This document shows, one piece after another, positions 36,701 through 43,192 of a stretch of DNA of 64,000 nt. The first letter of the stretch is position 1, and each line of letters begins with the position of its first letter. The notes beneath the pieces are model-generated. The model was not told the origin of the DNA and made no database searches. It saw only the letters and a list, made by a program, of their open reading frames with translations. Origin of the DNA: Prosthecobacter vanneervenii (lineage in GTDB: Bacteria; Verrucomicrobiota; Verrucomicrobiia; Verrucomicrobiales; Verrucomicrobiaceae). Both the position numbers and the translations under genes were made by a program. The stretch spans positions 1 through 64,000 of the forward strand of contig NZ_JACHIG010000010.1 in NCBI RefSeq assembly GCF_014203095.1. The letters run 5' to 3'.

Positions 36701-37192
36701 CCCCTCAGTGTTCCAGATTTGTTTGGCAAAGTTTTTTTGTGCCTCCACCCCATCGGACTGCGCGAGCAACGCTAACCTACAATTTAGTGACCATAGCGAG
36801 ACTCCAACTTGTCTTTCAAGATAGTCTAGCTCCGTGAGTGCCTCTTTAAATTCTCTTTTTAAGGTATGAATTTCTATTTTTTCACTGGCCAGATACCAAG
36901 CACGTAGCAAAGTTCTTTGCGTTACTAGTATACTTCCGACCCATATAGCTTCTCTCCACCAATCGGTGTCTACTAACTCGATTTCTGACTTGATTTCACT
37001 GAATGCTTGGGGCTTTGGTGCAGGTGCTATGATGGCTTTCGCCCTCTCTATTGAGATCAGGTTAGGCATCCAGCTACGAATCAAAGCCGGGTTATCGAGA
37101 GTCTTCAGCGCACTTAATGTTAAGGGGAGATCACGGGAGTGTTGGATCTGGGTTTTTATTCTAATCCATCTGCGGTCAATTTTCTCGGCCAT
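33704..37192 (-). CDS. dtcA: Detocs sensor kinase DtcA: giant TPR-like protein with a C-terminal HATPase domain
   Basis: The 1162-residue protein (start at ATG 37192; a TTG at 37267 would add 25 residues) is helical throughout, with TPR-like arrays over roughly residues 60-700. A segment near residue 797 (TGMRHGTLAGQLRAPFE) holds a histidine that could accept phosphate, but this is a guess. Residues about 900-960 look like a helical dimerisation region. The C-terminal ATPase domain shows an N-box (LLDNIKNHSG, asparagine near 1045) and a late glycine motif (EGGSGLQKIERI). The gene is far richer in A/T than its surroundings. Order A-B-C with overlaps matches Detocs, where the kinase senses infection and phosphorylates DtcB and DtcC. 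Confidence 0.85.
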   Translation of the reverse strand: MAEKIDRRWIRIKTQIQHSRDLPLTLSALKTLDNPALIRSWMPNLISIERAKAIIAPAPKPQAFSEIKSEIELVDTDWWREAIWVGSILVTQRTLLRAWYLASEKIEIHTLKREFKEALTELDYLERQVGVSLWSLNCRLALLAQSDGVEAQKNFAKQIWNTEGIHPIVQMLAYYSSIRNEPRVSCWRFDGHTKDACESVESDEDLAIEQFIFFFINFYGPMEFKNPSSILWRHGTLPAIDLYLALIKCAAIAIASEKETNNIPQEWIFIAKALYKAIPDNRLNNLILCWTGNIKIDDGQNDDELLECFDHYTQGNYHVSAELAFKAINKRPNEFSFVELAAKSCARMQMSITADKVQPAEIREILNEMLHVLLKTFEAEKSANSLRKRCYIDSDSAFYAQLFGFCQREFMSDGFAVTRYAPSYSYLTSNHFNPRLALAIEKKEYRTAYLTELLSRNPNSPTLRLYLAMFDGSALTDELYLCRSRLQLFEARRLIMTGNAESAITVLRSIDADGDPLAEQDKMLALVRAAISAGNWSLSIRTMVSAYVKNPNILTRLPLQEVFQHVQRLDVSSECYSDIAFPIASHICTQYFGSEFEFIRDSAYEEFLHFCGVTRPSQLADSIASYDSDELVYFLKNVSIESALDNLITFTSTEDIQHERIAILRLIMSIRPEESHYCSEQIKEITKVLVVRRALRQVEQSGIHVEVNGIKRVIEKSLRESYTRYQDLCASDNIGVNTDFLIRLGLALRVDGSDFQLLLPGDERRSLLTEMFCEVRDHFVSNNEFGLDGYLSTGMRHGTLAGQLRAPFERENLITQRDDNTNIYRDPQVWLEHYSGFPTEKKESLAESIRRFSMDIDALIERTRVQWIQIRTERSTGEGMFDFRVPSYVITALQQVIESTTSYENFIDLLFDSLWQITDECLQLVREEITVTLKNDISKRVSSLENEIRSLMADQANAEILAAITRSGTESQYAVDKIANWFRRAPIPEMEPYSMDLPISIAKEFMLNLFPNCKLDIKVYIHSELQLHGASLKSVVQILFILLDNIKNHSGLLSVEIPVDVIVKNDENLLTLEVINDLASVPNIETRREHLRSVLLDVGQGNRFSSVPIEGGSGLQKIERISRVDLQCDPKLIFDFVEGNRFFAQVSLPYKNLIYENTDSRR

Positions 37193-37206
37193 CTGTATAA
37201 ATCCCT

Positions 37207-37248
37207 TCAGATTTTCTTTGTAGTCAACAAGATTTTCCGTTGTCTCAT
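37207..37248 (-). CDS. Possible 13-residue leader peptide upstream of dtcA
   Basis: A perfect AGGAGG (37262-37257 on the minus strand) stands 8 nt before an ATG that opens a frame reading MRQRKILLTTKKI and then stops, 14 nt before the likely dtcA start. It is the best ribosome binding site in the operon, while dtcA itself has only a weak one. Translation of this mini-ORF with re-initiation at dtcA is plausible; chance is also possible. Confidence 0.35.
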   Translation of the reverse strand: MRQRKILLTTKKI

Positions 37249-37296
37249 TTCTGGATCCTCCTGTCAAGGTAGAGGAAAACGTGTGCTCTTTCGCAA

Positions 37297-37307
37297 GCAG
37301 CTTGTTA
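37297..37307 (+). repeat. Right 11-bp direct repeat at the Detocs island border
   Basis: GCAGCTTGTTA lies 8 bp from the CCA end of the decayed tRNA-Cys copy and matches the left border repeat at 32046-32056 in ten of eleven bases. Confidence 0.4.
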
Positions 37308-37315
37308 TGTCAAAG

Positions 37316-37390
37316 TGGAGGCGAGGGCGGGCATTGAACCCGCGCCCACTGGTTTTGCGGGCCCTTGCCTTACCCCTTTGCTAGCTAGCC
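37316..37390 (-). pseudogene. Decayed tRNA-Cys copy
   Basis: Aligned on the minus strand with the intact tRNA-Cys at 38802-38876, this 75-nt stretch keeps the T-arm (GCGGG-TTCAATG-CCCGC), the anticodon loop CGCAAA, the 3' acceptor strand CCTCGCC and TCCA. The 5' acceptor strand is GGCTAGC, with two mismatches. The D stem is broken and the anticodon stem does not pair, so it cannot be a working tRNA. Flanking bases on the 5' side (GTTCTTGAAT) also match, so the duplicated unit was larger than the tRNA. Confidence 0.75.
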
Positions 37391-37418
37391 GTTCTTGAAT
37401 GGTAGCCGAAGCGGAGGG

Positions 37419-37453
37419 GCTTCGCAGCCGCGAAGCGAATCTCCGCGCTCCCT
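37419..37453. repeat. Variable-stem hairpin with GCGCTCCC flank
   Basis: GCTTCGC-AGCC-GCGAAGC is a perfect stem (37419-37436), enclosed by GCGGAG...CTCCGC and followed by GCTCCC. It shares the GCGCTCCC flank with hairpins at 38738, 39102, 40956 and 60798. Confidence 0.55.
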
Positions 37454-37523
37454 TCGCGTGCTTTCGGTGCTTCACTCTCCCGTGTTTGCGCTCTTTTTCC
37501 CGTTACTCTTTCCCTGTCTGGGC

Positions 37524-38096
37524 TCATGCCTGAAACAGACTGGCAAACTCCCATGCAGAAGAGAATGACAACCGATGGATGCCCTGAAGGCCGACGGTGG
37601 TGGTGAGGCGGCCGTCCGCGACGCCGCTGACGGGCCTTTCGATTTTGTTGAAACGGAGGGTCATGCGCGTGAGCATCTCGGAGGGGAGGACGGTTTCGAG
37701 GCTGAAGGGGGTGGAGCTCTGTGCGAGCAGGACGTGATCTGAACCGGTCCAGTTGAAGGCGCGCAGCCAGGGGTGGAGCTGGACGCCGAGGTCGAGGATC
37801 TCGAAGGCGCGCCGCCCCTGACGTTCTGCGGGAGGGTAGAGATCGGGGTGCTCGGCGATGAAGTCATCGACCGTGAGGATGGCCCGGACGCGTATCTGGG
37901 AGAGGATGTGGAGGGCGCCATCCCGAACTGCCACGGGATAGATGATCTCTCCGGCCTTGACGCCGGCGCGGATGAAACTGGGCTGGGTGGTGTGAGGGCC
38001 GCCAAAGAGGAAGTCGATGCTCCTGCCGATGAGGTCGTGCTTGCGGGCGATCCTGATGCGGTCGCTGTTCCAAAGCACGGTGTAGGCATTGCTCAT
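37524..38096 (-). CDS. Conserved-looking protein of unknown function
   Basis: The 190-residue protein (MSNAYTVLWNSDRIRIARKHDLIGRSIDFLFGG...) has no signal peptide, transmembrane helix or motif I recognise. It looks like a compact alpha/beta protein with segments YPVAVRDGALHILSQIRVRA and LRAFNWTGSDHVLLAQSS. Its codon use and GC content are like the chromosome, unlike the neighbouring Detocs genes. It lies between the decayed and intact tRNA-Cys copies. Confidence 0.6.
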   Translation of the reverse strand: MSNAYTVLWNSDRIRIARKHDLIGRSIDFLFGGPHTTQPSFIRAGVKAGEIIYPVAVRDGALHILSQIRVRAILTVDDFIAEHPDLYPPAERQGRRAFEILDLGVQLHPWLRAFNWTGSDHVLLAQSSTPFSLETVLPSEMLTRMTLRFNKIERPVSGVADGRLTTTVGLQGIHRLSFSSAWEFASLFQA

Positions 38097-38477
38097 ATCA
38101 CCCAGTGAGGTGGGAGAGTTAGATCATGGTTGGCGCTTTTGCCAGAGCTTCGTGATGCTTTGGGCTGAGGAAGGAGCCTGGGACGTGGGAGAGGGCGTGG
38201 TTTGCCGCGCAGGGTGCGGTGGTGGGGCAACCCCAATGTGGCTGTGAGTGGGGAGATGGAGGGTGAGTGGCGGTGCCATGCCTTGAGAGCGGGACGCAGT
38301 GTGGGGCGGCCTGCGGCGCAAGGGCGGAGGAGACGCCCGTTCTTTGATAAGGAAACACTGATTTAACAACGCAGAGATTAGAAGACCGCAGAGATGAGGC
38401 CTGAAAGTCAATGCTCTGCGGTTTCCAAACTGCTCCGTGATCATTTGTTCAGTGCTTCCCTCAAGCTACGAAGGGCA

Positions 38478-38643
38478 GGCATGCTGGGACCCGGCGGCGT
38501 GTGGAGGGGCGCTGGGTTTGCTTCCCGGATTGGATGCTGGAACCCAGGGGAGCACTCGCTAAAGCTTCCTCCTTCGCTCTACGAGCTTCGGAGGACACGC
38601 GGCATTCCTGGGCTGAAATACGGGGAAGGCCGTTGGCCTTCAA
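38478..38643. repeat. Composite REP-like element, copy A1
   Basis: The block GGACCCGGCGGCGTGTGGAGG, then GCTGGGTTTGCTTCCCGGAT, then CCCAGGGG...CCTGGGCTGAAATACGG, then GAAGGCC-GTT-GGCCTTC, matches copies at 50824, 54492, 60507 and beside the transposase at 62834-62883. In this copy the loop of the CCCAGG hairpin contains another palindrome-like block (CCTTCGCTCTACGAGCTTCG near 38571). Confidence 0.7.
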
Positions 38644-38737
38644 GACGAGGGTGTCGGTCTATCGCGCAAGTTTCAATCAAGGACCGGTCAGCGACCGAGT
38701 GAGTGGTTAAGAGGCAGCAGAGCTGCGGAGATCAGAA

Positions 38738-38760
38738 GCGGACAGGAGTGTCCGCGCTCC
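38738..38760. repeat. Variable-stem hairpin with GCTCC flank
   Basis: GCGGACA-GGAG-TGTCCGC is a perfect 7-bp stem followed by GCTCC. It lies about 40 bp from the CCA end of tRNA-Cys. Confidence 0.6.
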
Positions 38761-38801
38761 CTTCGAGGGCTTTCTGCGCTGAAACCCTTGTGGGGGTGGA
38801 G

Positions 38802-38876
38802 TGGAGGCGAGGGCGGGAATTGAACCCGCGCATACCGGTTTTGCAGACCAGTGCATTACCACTTTGCTACCTCGCC
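38802..38876 (-). tRNA. trnC: tRNA-Cys (anticodon GCA)
   Basis: Read on the minus strand, the acceptor stem GGCGAGG pairs with CCTCGCC. The anticodon arm reads CTGGT-CTGCAAA-ACCGG with anticodon GCA, and the T arm GCGGG-TTCAATT-CCCGC is complete. The discriminator base is T, normal for tRNA-Cys, and CCA is encoded. Total 75 nt. Confidence 0.95.
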
Positions 38877-39029
38877 GTTCTCGAATTGAGAGCCGTGGAC
38901 CTTAGCAGGGGTGGGAGGGCTGTCAAGGACGGGGCGTTGGGGCGCTGACGAGCCGTTTACGATAGCTGAACGATTGTTGACGGTTGTTTTTGAGAGCCGC
39001 TGGCGCGGCTGGGAGGGGTGAGGCGGGTG

Positions 39030-39153
39030 GGAGGACGAGGACGATGGGGAGAAGGAGGCTGGGGGTGATGCGGAGGTGTGGGGTGTGGCGGAGGGGCCGG
39101 AGCCGATGTGGACATCGGCGCTCCCAGTACGGAGGCGGGGCAGGAATGCCCCG
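39030..39153. repeat. GA-rich repeat remnant and two variable-stem hairpins
   Basis: AGGAGGACGAGGACGATGGGG (39030-39050 region) is a partial copy of the 32-bp GA-rich repeat at 40089 and 43043. GCCGATGT-GG-ACATCGGC (39102-39119) is followed by GCTCCC, and CGGGGCA-GGAA-TGCCCCG (39136-39153) ends at the queG stop region. The phrase GTGTGGCGGAG...CGGAGCCG before the first hairpin and CTCCCAG-ACGGAG after it also occur around 40956. Confidence 0.6.
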
Positions 39154-39154
39154 A

Positions 39155-40369
39155 TTACTGGGGGGCCTGCTGGCGGGTCTTGATCTCTTCGATGGCCCAT
39201 TGGGCGTGTTCGGCGATGAGGGGGTGCTCGTCCTGGGCGGCGGCTTGTAAGGCGGGGAGGTCGGCGGGGGTGCCGACATTGCCGAGGGCGACGCAGACGT
39301 TGCGGAGGAAGGCGGGGCGCTTGATGCGCTTGATGGGGGATTTGGCGAAGAGGGCGCGGAAGGTGTCGTCGGTGAGGAGGAGGAAGTCGCGCAGGGTGTG
39401 CTGGAAGATGGTGGTGCGGGCCTGGAAGGTGGCCTCGTGGGAGACCTGGGCGTGGCGGTTCCAAGGGCAGGCGTCGAGGCAGGAGTCGCACCCATAGATG
39501 CGGTCGCCGATGGCGCGGCGGAATTGGAGGGGGATGGGGCCTTTGCTCTCGATGGTGAGGTAGGAGATGCAGCGGCGGGCATCGAGGCTGCGGGGGGCGG
39601 TGATGGCCTGGGTGGGACAGGCGGTGATGCAGCGGGTGCAGGTGCCGCAGCGGTCGGGGCCGGGGGAGTCGGGGGGAAGCTCGAGGGTGGTGAGGATGTC
39701 GGCCAGGAAGAACCAGGTGCCGAGGTGGCGGTGGATCTGCATGGTGCTTTTCCCCCCCCAGCCGAGGCCGGCGAGGCTGGCGAAGTCGCGCTCAAGGACG
39801 GGGCCGGTGTCGACGTAGGGGCGCTGGGTGCCGCCGTGGGTGGTGAGGAAGTCGGTGAGGGTGCGGAGCTTTGACTCGATGAGGTCGTGGTAGTCGTTGT
39901 TCCAGGCGTAGCGGGCGACTCGATAAGAAGTTGGCGGTGGTTTGCAGTGGTTTGCAGTGGTTTGCAATGGTTGTTGTCCGTCCTTCGCTCTTTGAGCTTC
40001 GGAGGACTCGCTGCGCTCGGGGGAGGAGGAGTCGGAGGAAGATGGCTGAGGGGCGCGGGGCGAAGGGGGATGGCGGAGTGGCGGGATCGAGGACGAGTTC
40101 GAGTAGGAGGACGAGGACGATGGGGGGGACTCGCTGTGCTCGGGGGAAGATTGGTCCTGGGGGTAGGGGGTGCCGCCTTGGTAGTAGTTGAGGGCGAGGA
40201 GGATGACGGATTTGGCGCCGGGGAGGACGAGGGTGGGGTCGGTGCGGCGCTCGGGGGTGCGGGCTAGCCAGGCCATGTCGCCGTGTTTGCCGTCGGCGAT
40301 CCACTGCTCAAAAAGGGCGCGGTGGGCGGCGGGCTGGGCGGGGGCGATGCGGCAGTCGTCAAAGCCCAA
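39155..40369 (-). CDS. queG: Epoxyqueuosine reductase QueG with an in-frame insertion
   Basis: QueG reduces epoxyqueuosine to queuosine in tRNA using cobalamin and two 4Fe-4S clusters. Seen here are GFDDCRIAPAQPAAH, DTGPVLERDFASLAGLGWGGK (catalytic Asp region), CGTCTRCITACPT and CDSCLDACPWNRHA (both cluster motifs) and a HEAT-like tail. Between NYYQGG and RYAWNNDYHD a family member has a short loop, but here about 78 low-complexity residues intervene. No ATG exists upstream: the frame continues to about 40420 with the expected N-terminus LKSALIAQARA, but only TTG (40369) or CTG (40420) codons are available. The protein may still fold because the insert is in a loop. Confidence 0.85.
   Translation of the reverse strand: MGFDDCRIAPAQPAAHRALFEQWIADGKHGDMAWLARTPERRTDPTLVLPGAKSVILLALNYYQGGTPYPQDQSSPEHSESPPSSSSSYSNSSSIPPLRHPPSPRAPQPSSSDSSSPERSESSEAQRAKDGQQPLQTTANHCKPPPTSYRVARYAWNNDYHDLIESKLRTLTDFLTTHGGTQRPYVDTGPVLERDFASLAGLGWGGKSTMQIHRHLGTWFFLADILTTLELPPDSPGPDRCGTCTRCITACPTQAITAPRSLDARRCISYLTIESKGPIPLQFRRAIGDRIYGCDSCLDACPWNRHAQVSHEATFQARTTIFQHTLRDFLLLTDDTFRALFAKSPIKRIKRPAFLRNVCVALGNVGTPADLPALQAAAQDEHPLIAEHAQWAIEEIKTRQQAPQ
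39926..40159. repeat. Repeat-derived insertion inside queG
   Basis: The stretch is composed of a TGGTTTGCAG minisatellite (39925-39970), a CCTTCGCTCTTTGAGCTTCG block (39982-40001), and the 32-bp GA-rich repeat (40089-40120), all of which also occur outside genes in this window. It adds about 78 codons without breaking the queG frame and encodes serine/proline-rich sequence. Confidence 0.7.
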
Positions 40370-40411
40370 GGCGCGGGCCTGGGCGATGAGGGCGGACTTG
40401 AGCTGGTGGGG

Positions 40412-40490
40412 AGTTTGCAGTGGTTTGCGGTTGTTGGCGGTGGTTTGCAGTGGCTGGCCAGAGAGAGGAGTTTACCGTGGCTGGCAGTGG
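40412..40490. repeat. TGGTTTGC-type minisatellite, copy 3, at the queG 5' end
   Basis: Degenerate units GTTTGCAGTGG, TTTGCGGTTG, TTGGCGGTGG, TTTGCAGTGG occupy the place where the queG start codon and ribosome binding site should be. Confidence 0.6.
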
Positions 40491-40596
40491 TTTTGGGAGG
40501 TGAGGGTTGAGTTTAAAGTTTGGCTTCGCCTGTCTCGCAGACTCGGCTCAGGTTTAAGGTTGTCGGAGGGGTTTGGGGTGGAGCGGGGGTGTGGGA

Positions 40597-40924
40597 GACT
40601 GAAAACTGGGGGACTTTAAATTGGCCGGGGGGGCGTGGTGGCTGGTAAAAAATGGATGGTAAAAGATTTCTGAAGGAAGCGGGTGGGTGGGAAGGGACTG
40701 AAAACTGAGAATTGAGAACTGAAAATTGTCGATTGTCGGAGGGGGAGGTGCGGGCGGTGAGACTGAAAACTGGGGGGACTTTAAGTTGGCCGGAGGGGCG
40801 TGGTGGCTGGTAAAAAATGGATGGTAAAAGATTTCTGAAGGAAGCGGGTGGGTGGGAAGGGACTGAAAACTGAGAATTGGGAACTGAAAATTGTAAGTTG
40901 TCGGAGGGGGAGGTGCGGGCGGGC
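40597..40924. repeat. Tandem duplication of a 164-bp unit
   Basis: Two consecutive copies (40597-40760 and 40761-40924) each begin GACTGAAAACTGGGG and contain GTAAAAAATGGATGGTAAAAG and AAGGGACTGAAAACTGAG, with only scattered differences. Open frames across it reflect the repeat and are not a gene. Confidence 0.85.
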
Positions 40925-40955
40925 ACGGGGAAATGGGTGTGGCGGAGCCTCCGGA

Positions 40956-40978
40956 GCCGGTAGAATACCGGCGCTCCC
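40956..40978. repeat. Variable-stem hairpin with GCGCTCCC flank
   Basis: GCCGGTA-GAA-TACCGGC is a perfect stem followed by GCTCCCAG-ACGGAG. The flanks match the hairpin at 39102, while the stem sequence is different yet still fully paired. Confidence 0.65.
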
Positions 40979-41040
40979 AGCACGGAGAGGGGGGCGATGT
41001 TGGAGGACGCTCGGCGGCGGCGGGGGACCAGCGTCCCGAC

Positions 41041-42810
41041 CTATCTGCCGACGGGGGTGAGGGTCTGGATTTGGTGCTCGAGGGCGGTGAAGGAGTCGCC
41101 GAGGAGGCGGAGGCGCTCGACCTGGGTGGACTGCTCCTGCTCGACACGGGCGGCGTCTGCCTGGGCTGGGGTGAGGGTATCGAGGAAGCGGGTGAAGGAG
41201 GCGGTGACGTCGTCGGTGACCTGCTTGTGGAGGAGGGCGCGGAGGGTGACGGAGGATTCCTCAAGCTTGTCGAGGATGGCATTGCGCGACTGGCTGAGAC
41301 GGACCTGGGTGAGGAGGTAAACGACGGCGAGGAGGAGGAGGCCGGCACCGAGAGCGATGGCGGCGCCGACGGGGCCATCGAGCCAGGCGGTGATGGCGGG
41401 GGCGAGGATGACGGGGGCGATGAGGCGTGTGAACCAGCGGGCAGTGACGCGGGCGTTTTCGAGGCCGGGCTCGATGCCTTCATCGAGCTGGAGGCCGATG
41501 ACGAAGCGGCGGAGGGAGGAGTCGATGTGGGTGCCGAAGCGGCGGCGGAGCTCGCTTTCGTCTTCGCCGTAGTCGTGGGCGGGGAGGGAGACGTCTGTGG
41601 GGAAGAGGATGCCGCGGCCCTGGGCGTAGAGGTAGCGCTCGAACTGATGGACGTCCTCCTCAAGGACGAGGCCGACCTGGCGCCAGCGGTCGCCGGTGCG
41701 GTGCTGGAGCTCCTGGAAGAGACGGTGGTCGAGGCTCTGGGGGCGGGTGGCTTCGGGGGAGTCGGGGGCGGTTTCGTCGGCGTCTTTGCGCTGGAAGGCT
41801 TTGCGGGTGGCGAGGGCATCGCTGGCGAGGCCGGCGACGCGGAGGACGGACTCGTGGTAGTCGCGCTCGGTGGCGTCGAGGGCGGGGAGGATTTTTTTGA
41901 GGGTGCGGTCGACCTGGAGCTCGCGCTCGGTCTGGAGCTCCTGGAGGACGGCGGCCTTGCGGCGGGCCTGCTGCATGGCGGCGATGTAGCGCTCCCGCAT
42001 TCTCTCAAGGATCTGCCGAGCGAGGGTCATGGTGCTGGCGAGCTTGTGGAGGCGTGCGGAGTTGTGCCGGACGATGGAGGAGATGTGGGATTCGAGGGCG
42101 GTGTAGCCGCTTTCCTGGAGGAGGCGGTCGCGCTCGATGCCGGCGCCGCGTGCGAGGAAGGCCTTTTTGGCGGAGACGGGGAAGAGGGGGAAATCACGCC
42201 CGAAGCGCTGGCGGGTGAGCTGGCCCATGTAGTCGGTGATGACCTGGATCTCTTCGGGGGAGCGGAGGTCGCACTGCTGGAGGACGAAGATGACGTGGCG
42301 CATCCACTCGCGGTGGACTTTCTGGAGGAACTCCCAGGCGGAGGCGCCCCAGGGGTTCATGGCGGAGAAGACGAAGATGACGAGGTCTGCGATGGGGACG
42401 AAGCGCTCGGTGATGAGCTGGTGCTCGTTTTCGACGGAGTTGGTACCAGGAGTGTCGACGATGTGGAAGTCGCGGAGGAAATCGACAGGTGCGTGGACTT
42501 CGTCGAGGGTGGGGGTGATGGGGACGATGGCGTGCTCTTCGCCGTGGCGGAAGAAGAGGATCTTGCCGGTGGTGGGGACGACGCCGGTGGAGGAGAAGTC
42601 CTGGCCGAAGAGGGCATTGAGGAAGGTGGATTTGCCGACATTGACCTCGCCGACGACGACGAAGACGAAGGGCTCTTTGAGGGAGGCGATGAGGTTGTCC
42701 AGAATGGCGGCGGACTCGGGGTCGCCGCCGGACTCGCGCACGATGGTGGCGAGAGCGAGGAGGTCTGTGCCGATGCGGGAGCGAAGTTCGAAGTAGTCGT
42801 CGCCTATCAT
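41041..42810 (-). CDS. Bacterial dynamin-like GTPase
   Basis: The start at 42810 (MIGDDYFELRSRIGTDLLAL) gives 589 residues. The GTPase domain has the P-loop VVGEVNVGKSTFLNALFG, the switch threonines in STGVVPTTGK, HIVDTPGTNSV and the QQCDLRSPEE recognition region. A long helical stalk follows, and near residues 450-500 lies a hydrophobic pair (LIAPVILAPAITAWLDG, GAAIALGAGLLLLAVVYLL) that serves as a membrane anchor or paddle. Such proteins remodel or guard membranes; a few act in phage defence. It stands alone, flanked by repeats. Confidence 0.87.
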   Translation of the reverse strand: MIGDDYFELRSRIGTDLLALATIVRESGGDPESAAILDNLIASLKEPFVFVVVGEVNVGKSTFLNALFGQDFSSTGVVPTTGKILFFRHGEEHAIVPITPTLDEVHAPVDFLRDFHIVDTPGTNSVENEHQLITERFVPIADLVIFVFSAMNPWGASAWEFLQKVHREWMRHVIFVLQQCDLRSPEEIQVITDYMGQLTRQRFGRDFPLFPVSAKKAFLARGAGIERDRLLQESGYTALESHISSIVRHNSARLHKLASTMTLARQILERMRERYIAAMQQARRKAAVLQELQTERELQVDRTLKKILPALDATERDYHESVLRVAGLASDALATRKAFQRKDADETAPDSPEATRPQSLDHRLFQELQHRTGDRWRQVGLVLEEDVHQFERYLYAQGRGILFPTDVSLPAHDYGEDESELRRRFGTHIDSSLRRFVIGLQLDEGIEPGLENARVTARWFTRLIAPVILAPAITAWLDGPVGAAIALGAGLLLLAVVYLLTQVRLSQSRNAILDKLEESSVTLRALLHKQVTDDVTASFTRFLDTLTPAQADAARVEQEQSTQVERLRLLGDSFTALEHQIQTLTPVGR

Positions 42811-42905
42811 GAATGGGGGTAGAGGGAAGGTGCCGCGTGGGGATAGGGGCCGCAACTGTGCAGCGCGGGATTTGTGGGGAGGTGTTGGCGGAGGGGATGG
42901 AGCGA

Positions 42906-42948
42906 GGAGGAGTAGGAGTAGGAGTAGGAGTAGGAGTAGGAGCAGGAG
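42906..42948. repeat. AGGAGT hexanucleotide microsatellite
   Basis: About six consecutive AGGAGT units (GTAGGAGTAGGAGTAGGAGT) lie in the divergent region upstream of the dynamin gene. Confidence 0.85.
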
Positions 42949-43042
42949 GAAGAGGAGGATTTCCGGAACGGGCTGAAGCCCGAACTACGAACTCGCGATG
43001 CGTGGATGCGAAGCTGGTGGGTTTTTGCGGAGCGGGTGGGGC

Positions 43043-43074
43043 GAGGACGAGTTCGAGTAGGAGGACGAGGACGA
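43043..43074. repeat. 32-bp GA-rich dispersed repeat
   Basis: The 32 bases starting GAGGACGAGTTCGAGTAGG are identical to 40089-40120 inside the queG insertion; a partial copy lies near 39030. The rest of 42811-43192 is G/A-rich and gene-free. Confidence 0.75.
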
Positions 43075-43192
43075 GAACGATTGGGGAGAGGGGGGTGATG
43101 GGAGAGTGAGAGGGTGATGGGCTGATGAGGGGGTGAAAATCGTGGGCGAAGGTGTTCGCTTTTGTGTGGTGGGGATTTAAAGAAGGGGGCCT

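Larger units (their letters stand above)
38097..38801. other. Gene-free, repeat-rich stretch before tRNA-Cys
   Basis: The left part (38097-38450) has no recognisable feature. The right part holds a composite REP element (38478-38643) and a variable-stem hairpin (38738-38760). Short open frames here look like chance. Confidence 0.5.

Noticed and set aside
37316-37390. A second functional tRNA-Cys gene
   Set aside because: Anticodon and D stems do not pair and the acceptor stem has mismatches; it is recorded as a decayed copy.
39925-40490. CRISPR-like array from the spaced TGGTTTGC units
   Set aside because: Units are about 10 bp, contiguous and degenerate, with no spacers and no cas genes.
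40513-40983. Open frame with repeated FSVPSHPPASFRNLL peptides
   Set aside because: It is the reading of the 164-bp tandem duplication; no start signal or homology.
40933-42822. A 629-codon open frame on the plus strand, glycine/glutamate-rich
   Set aside because: It lies antisense to the dynamin-like gene, which has clear GTPase motifs; the antisense frame is an effect of strand bias and low complexity.
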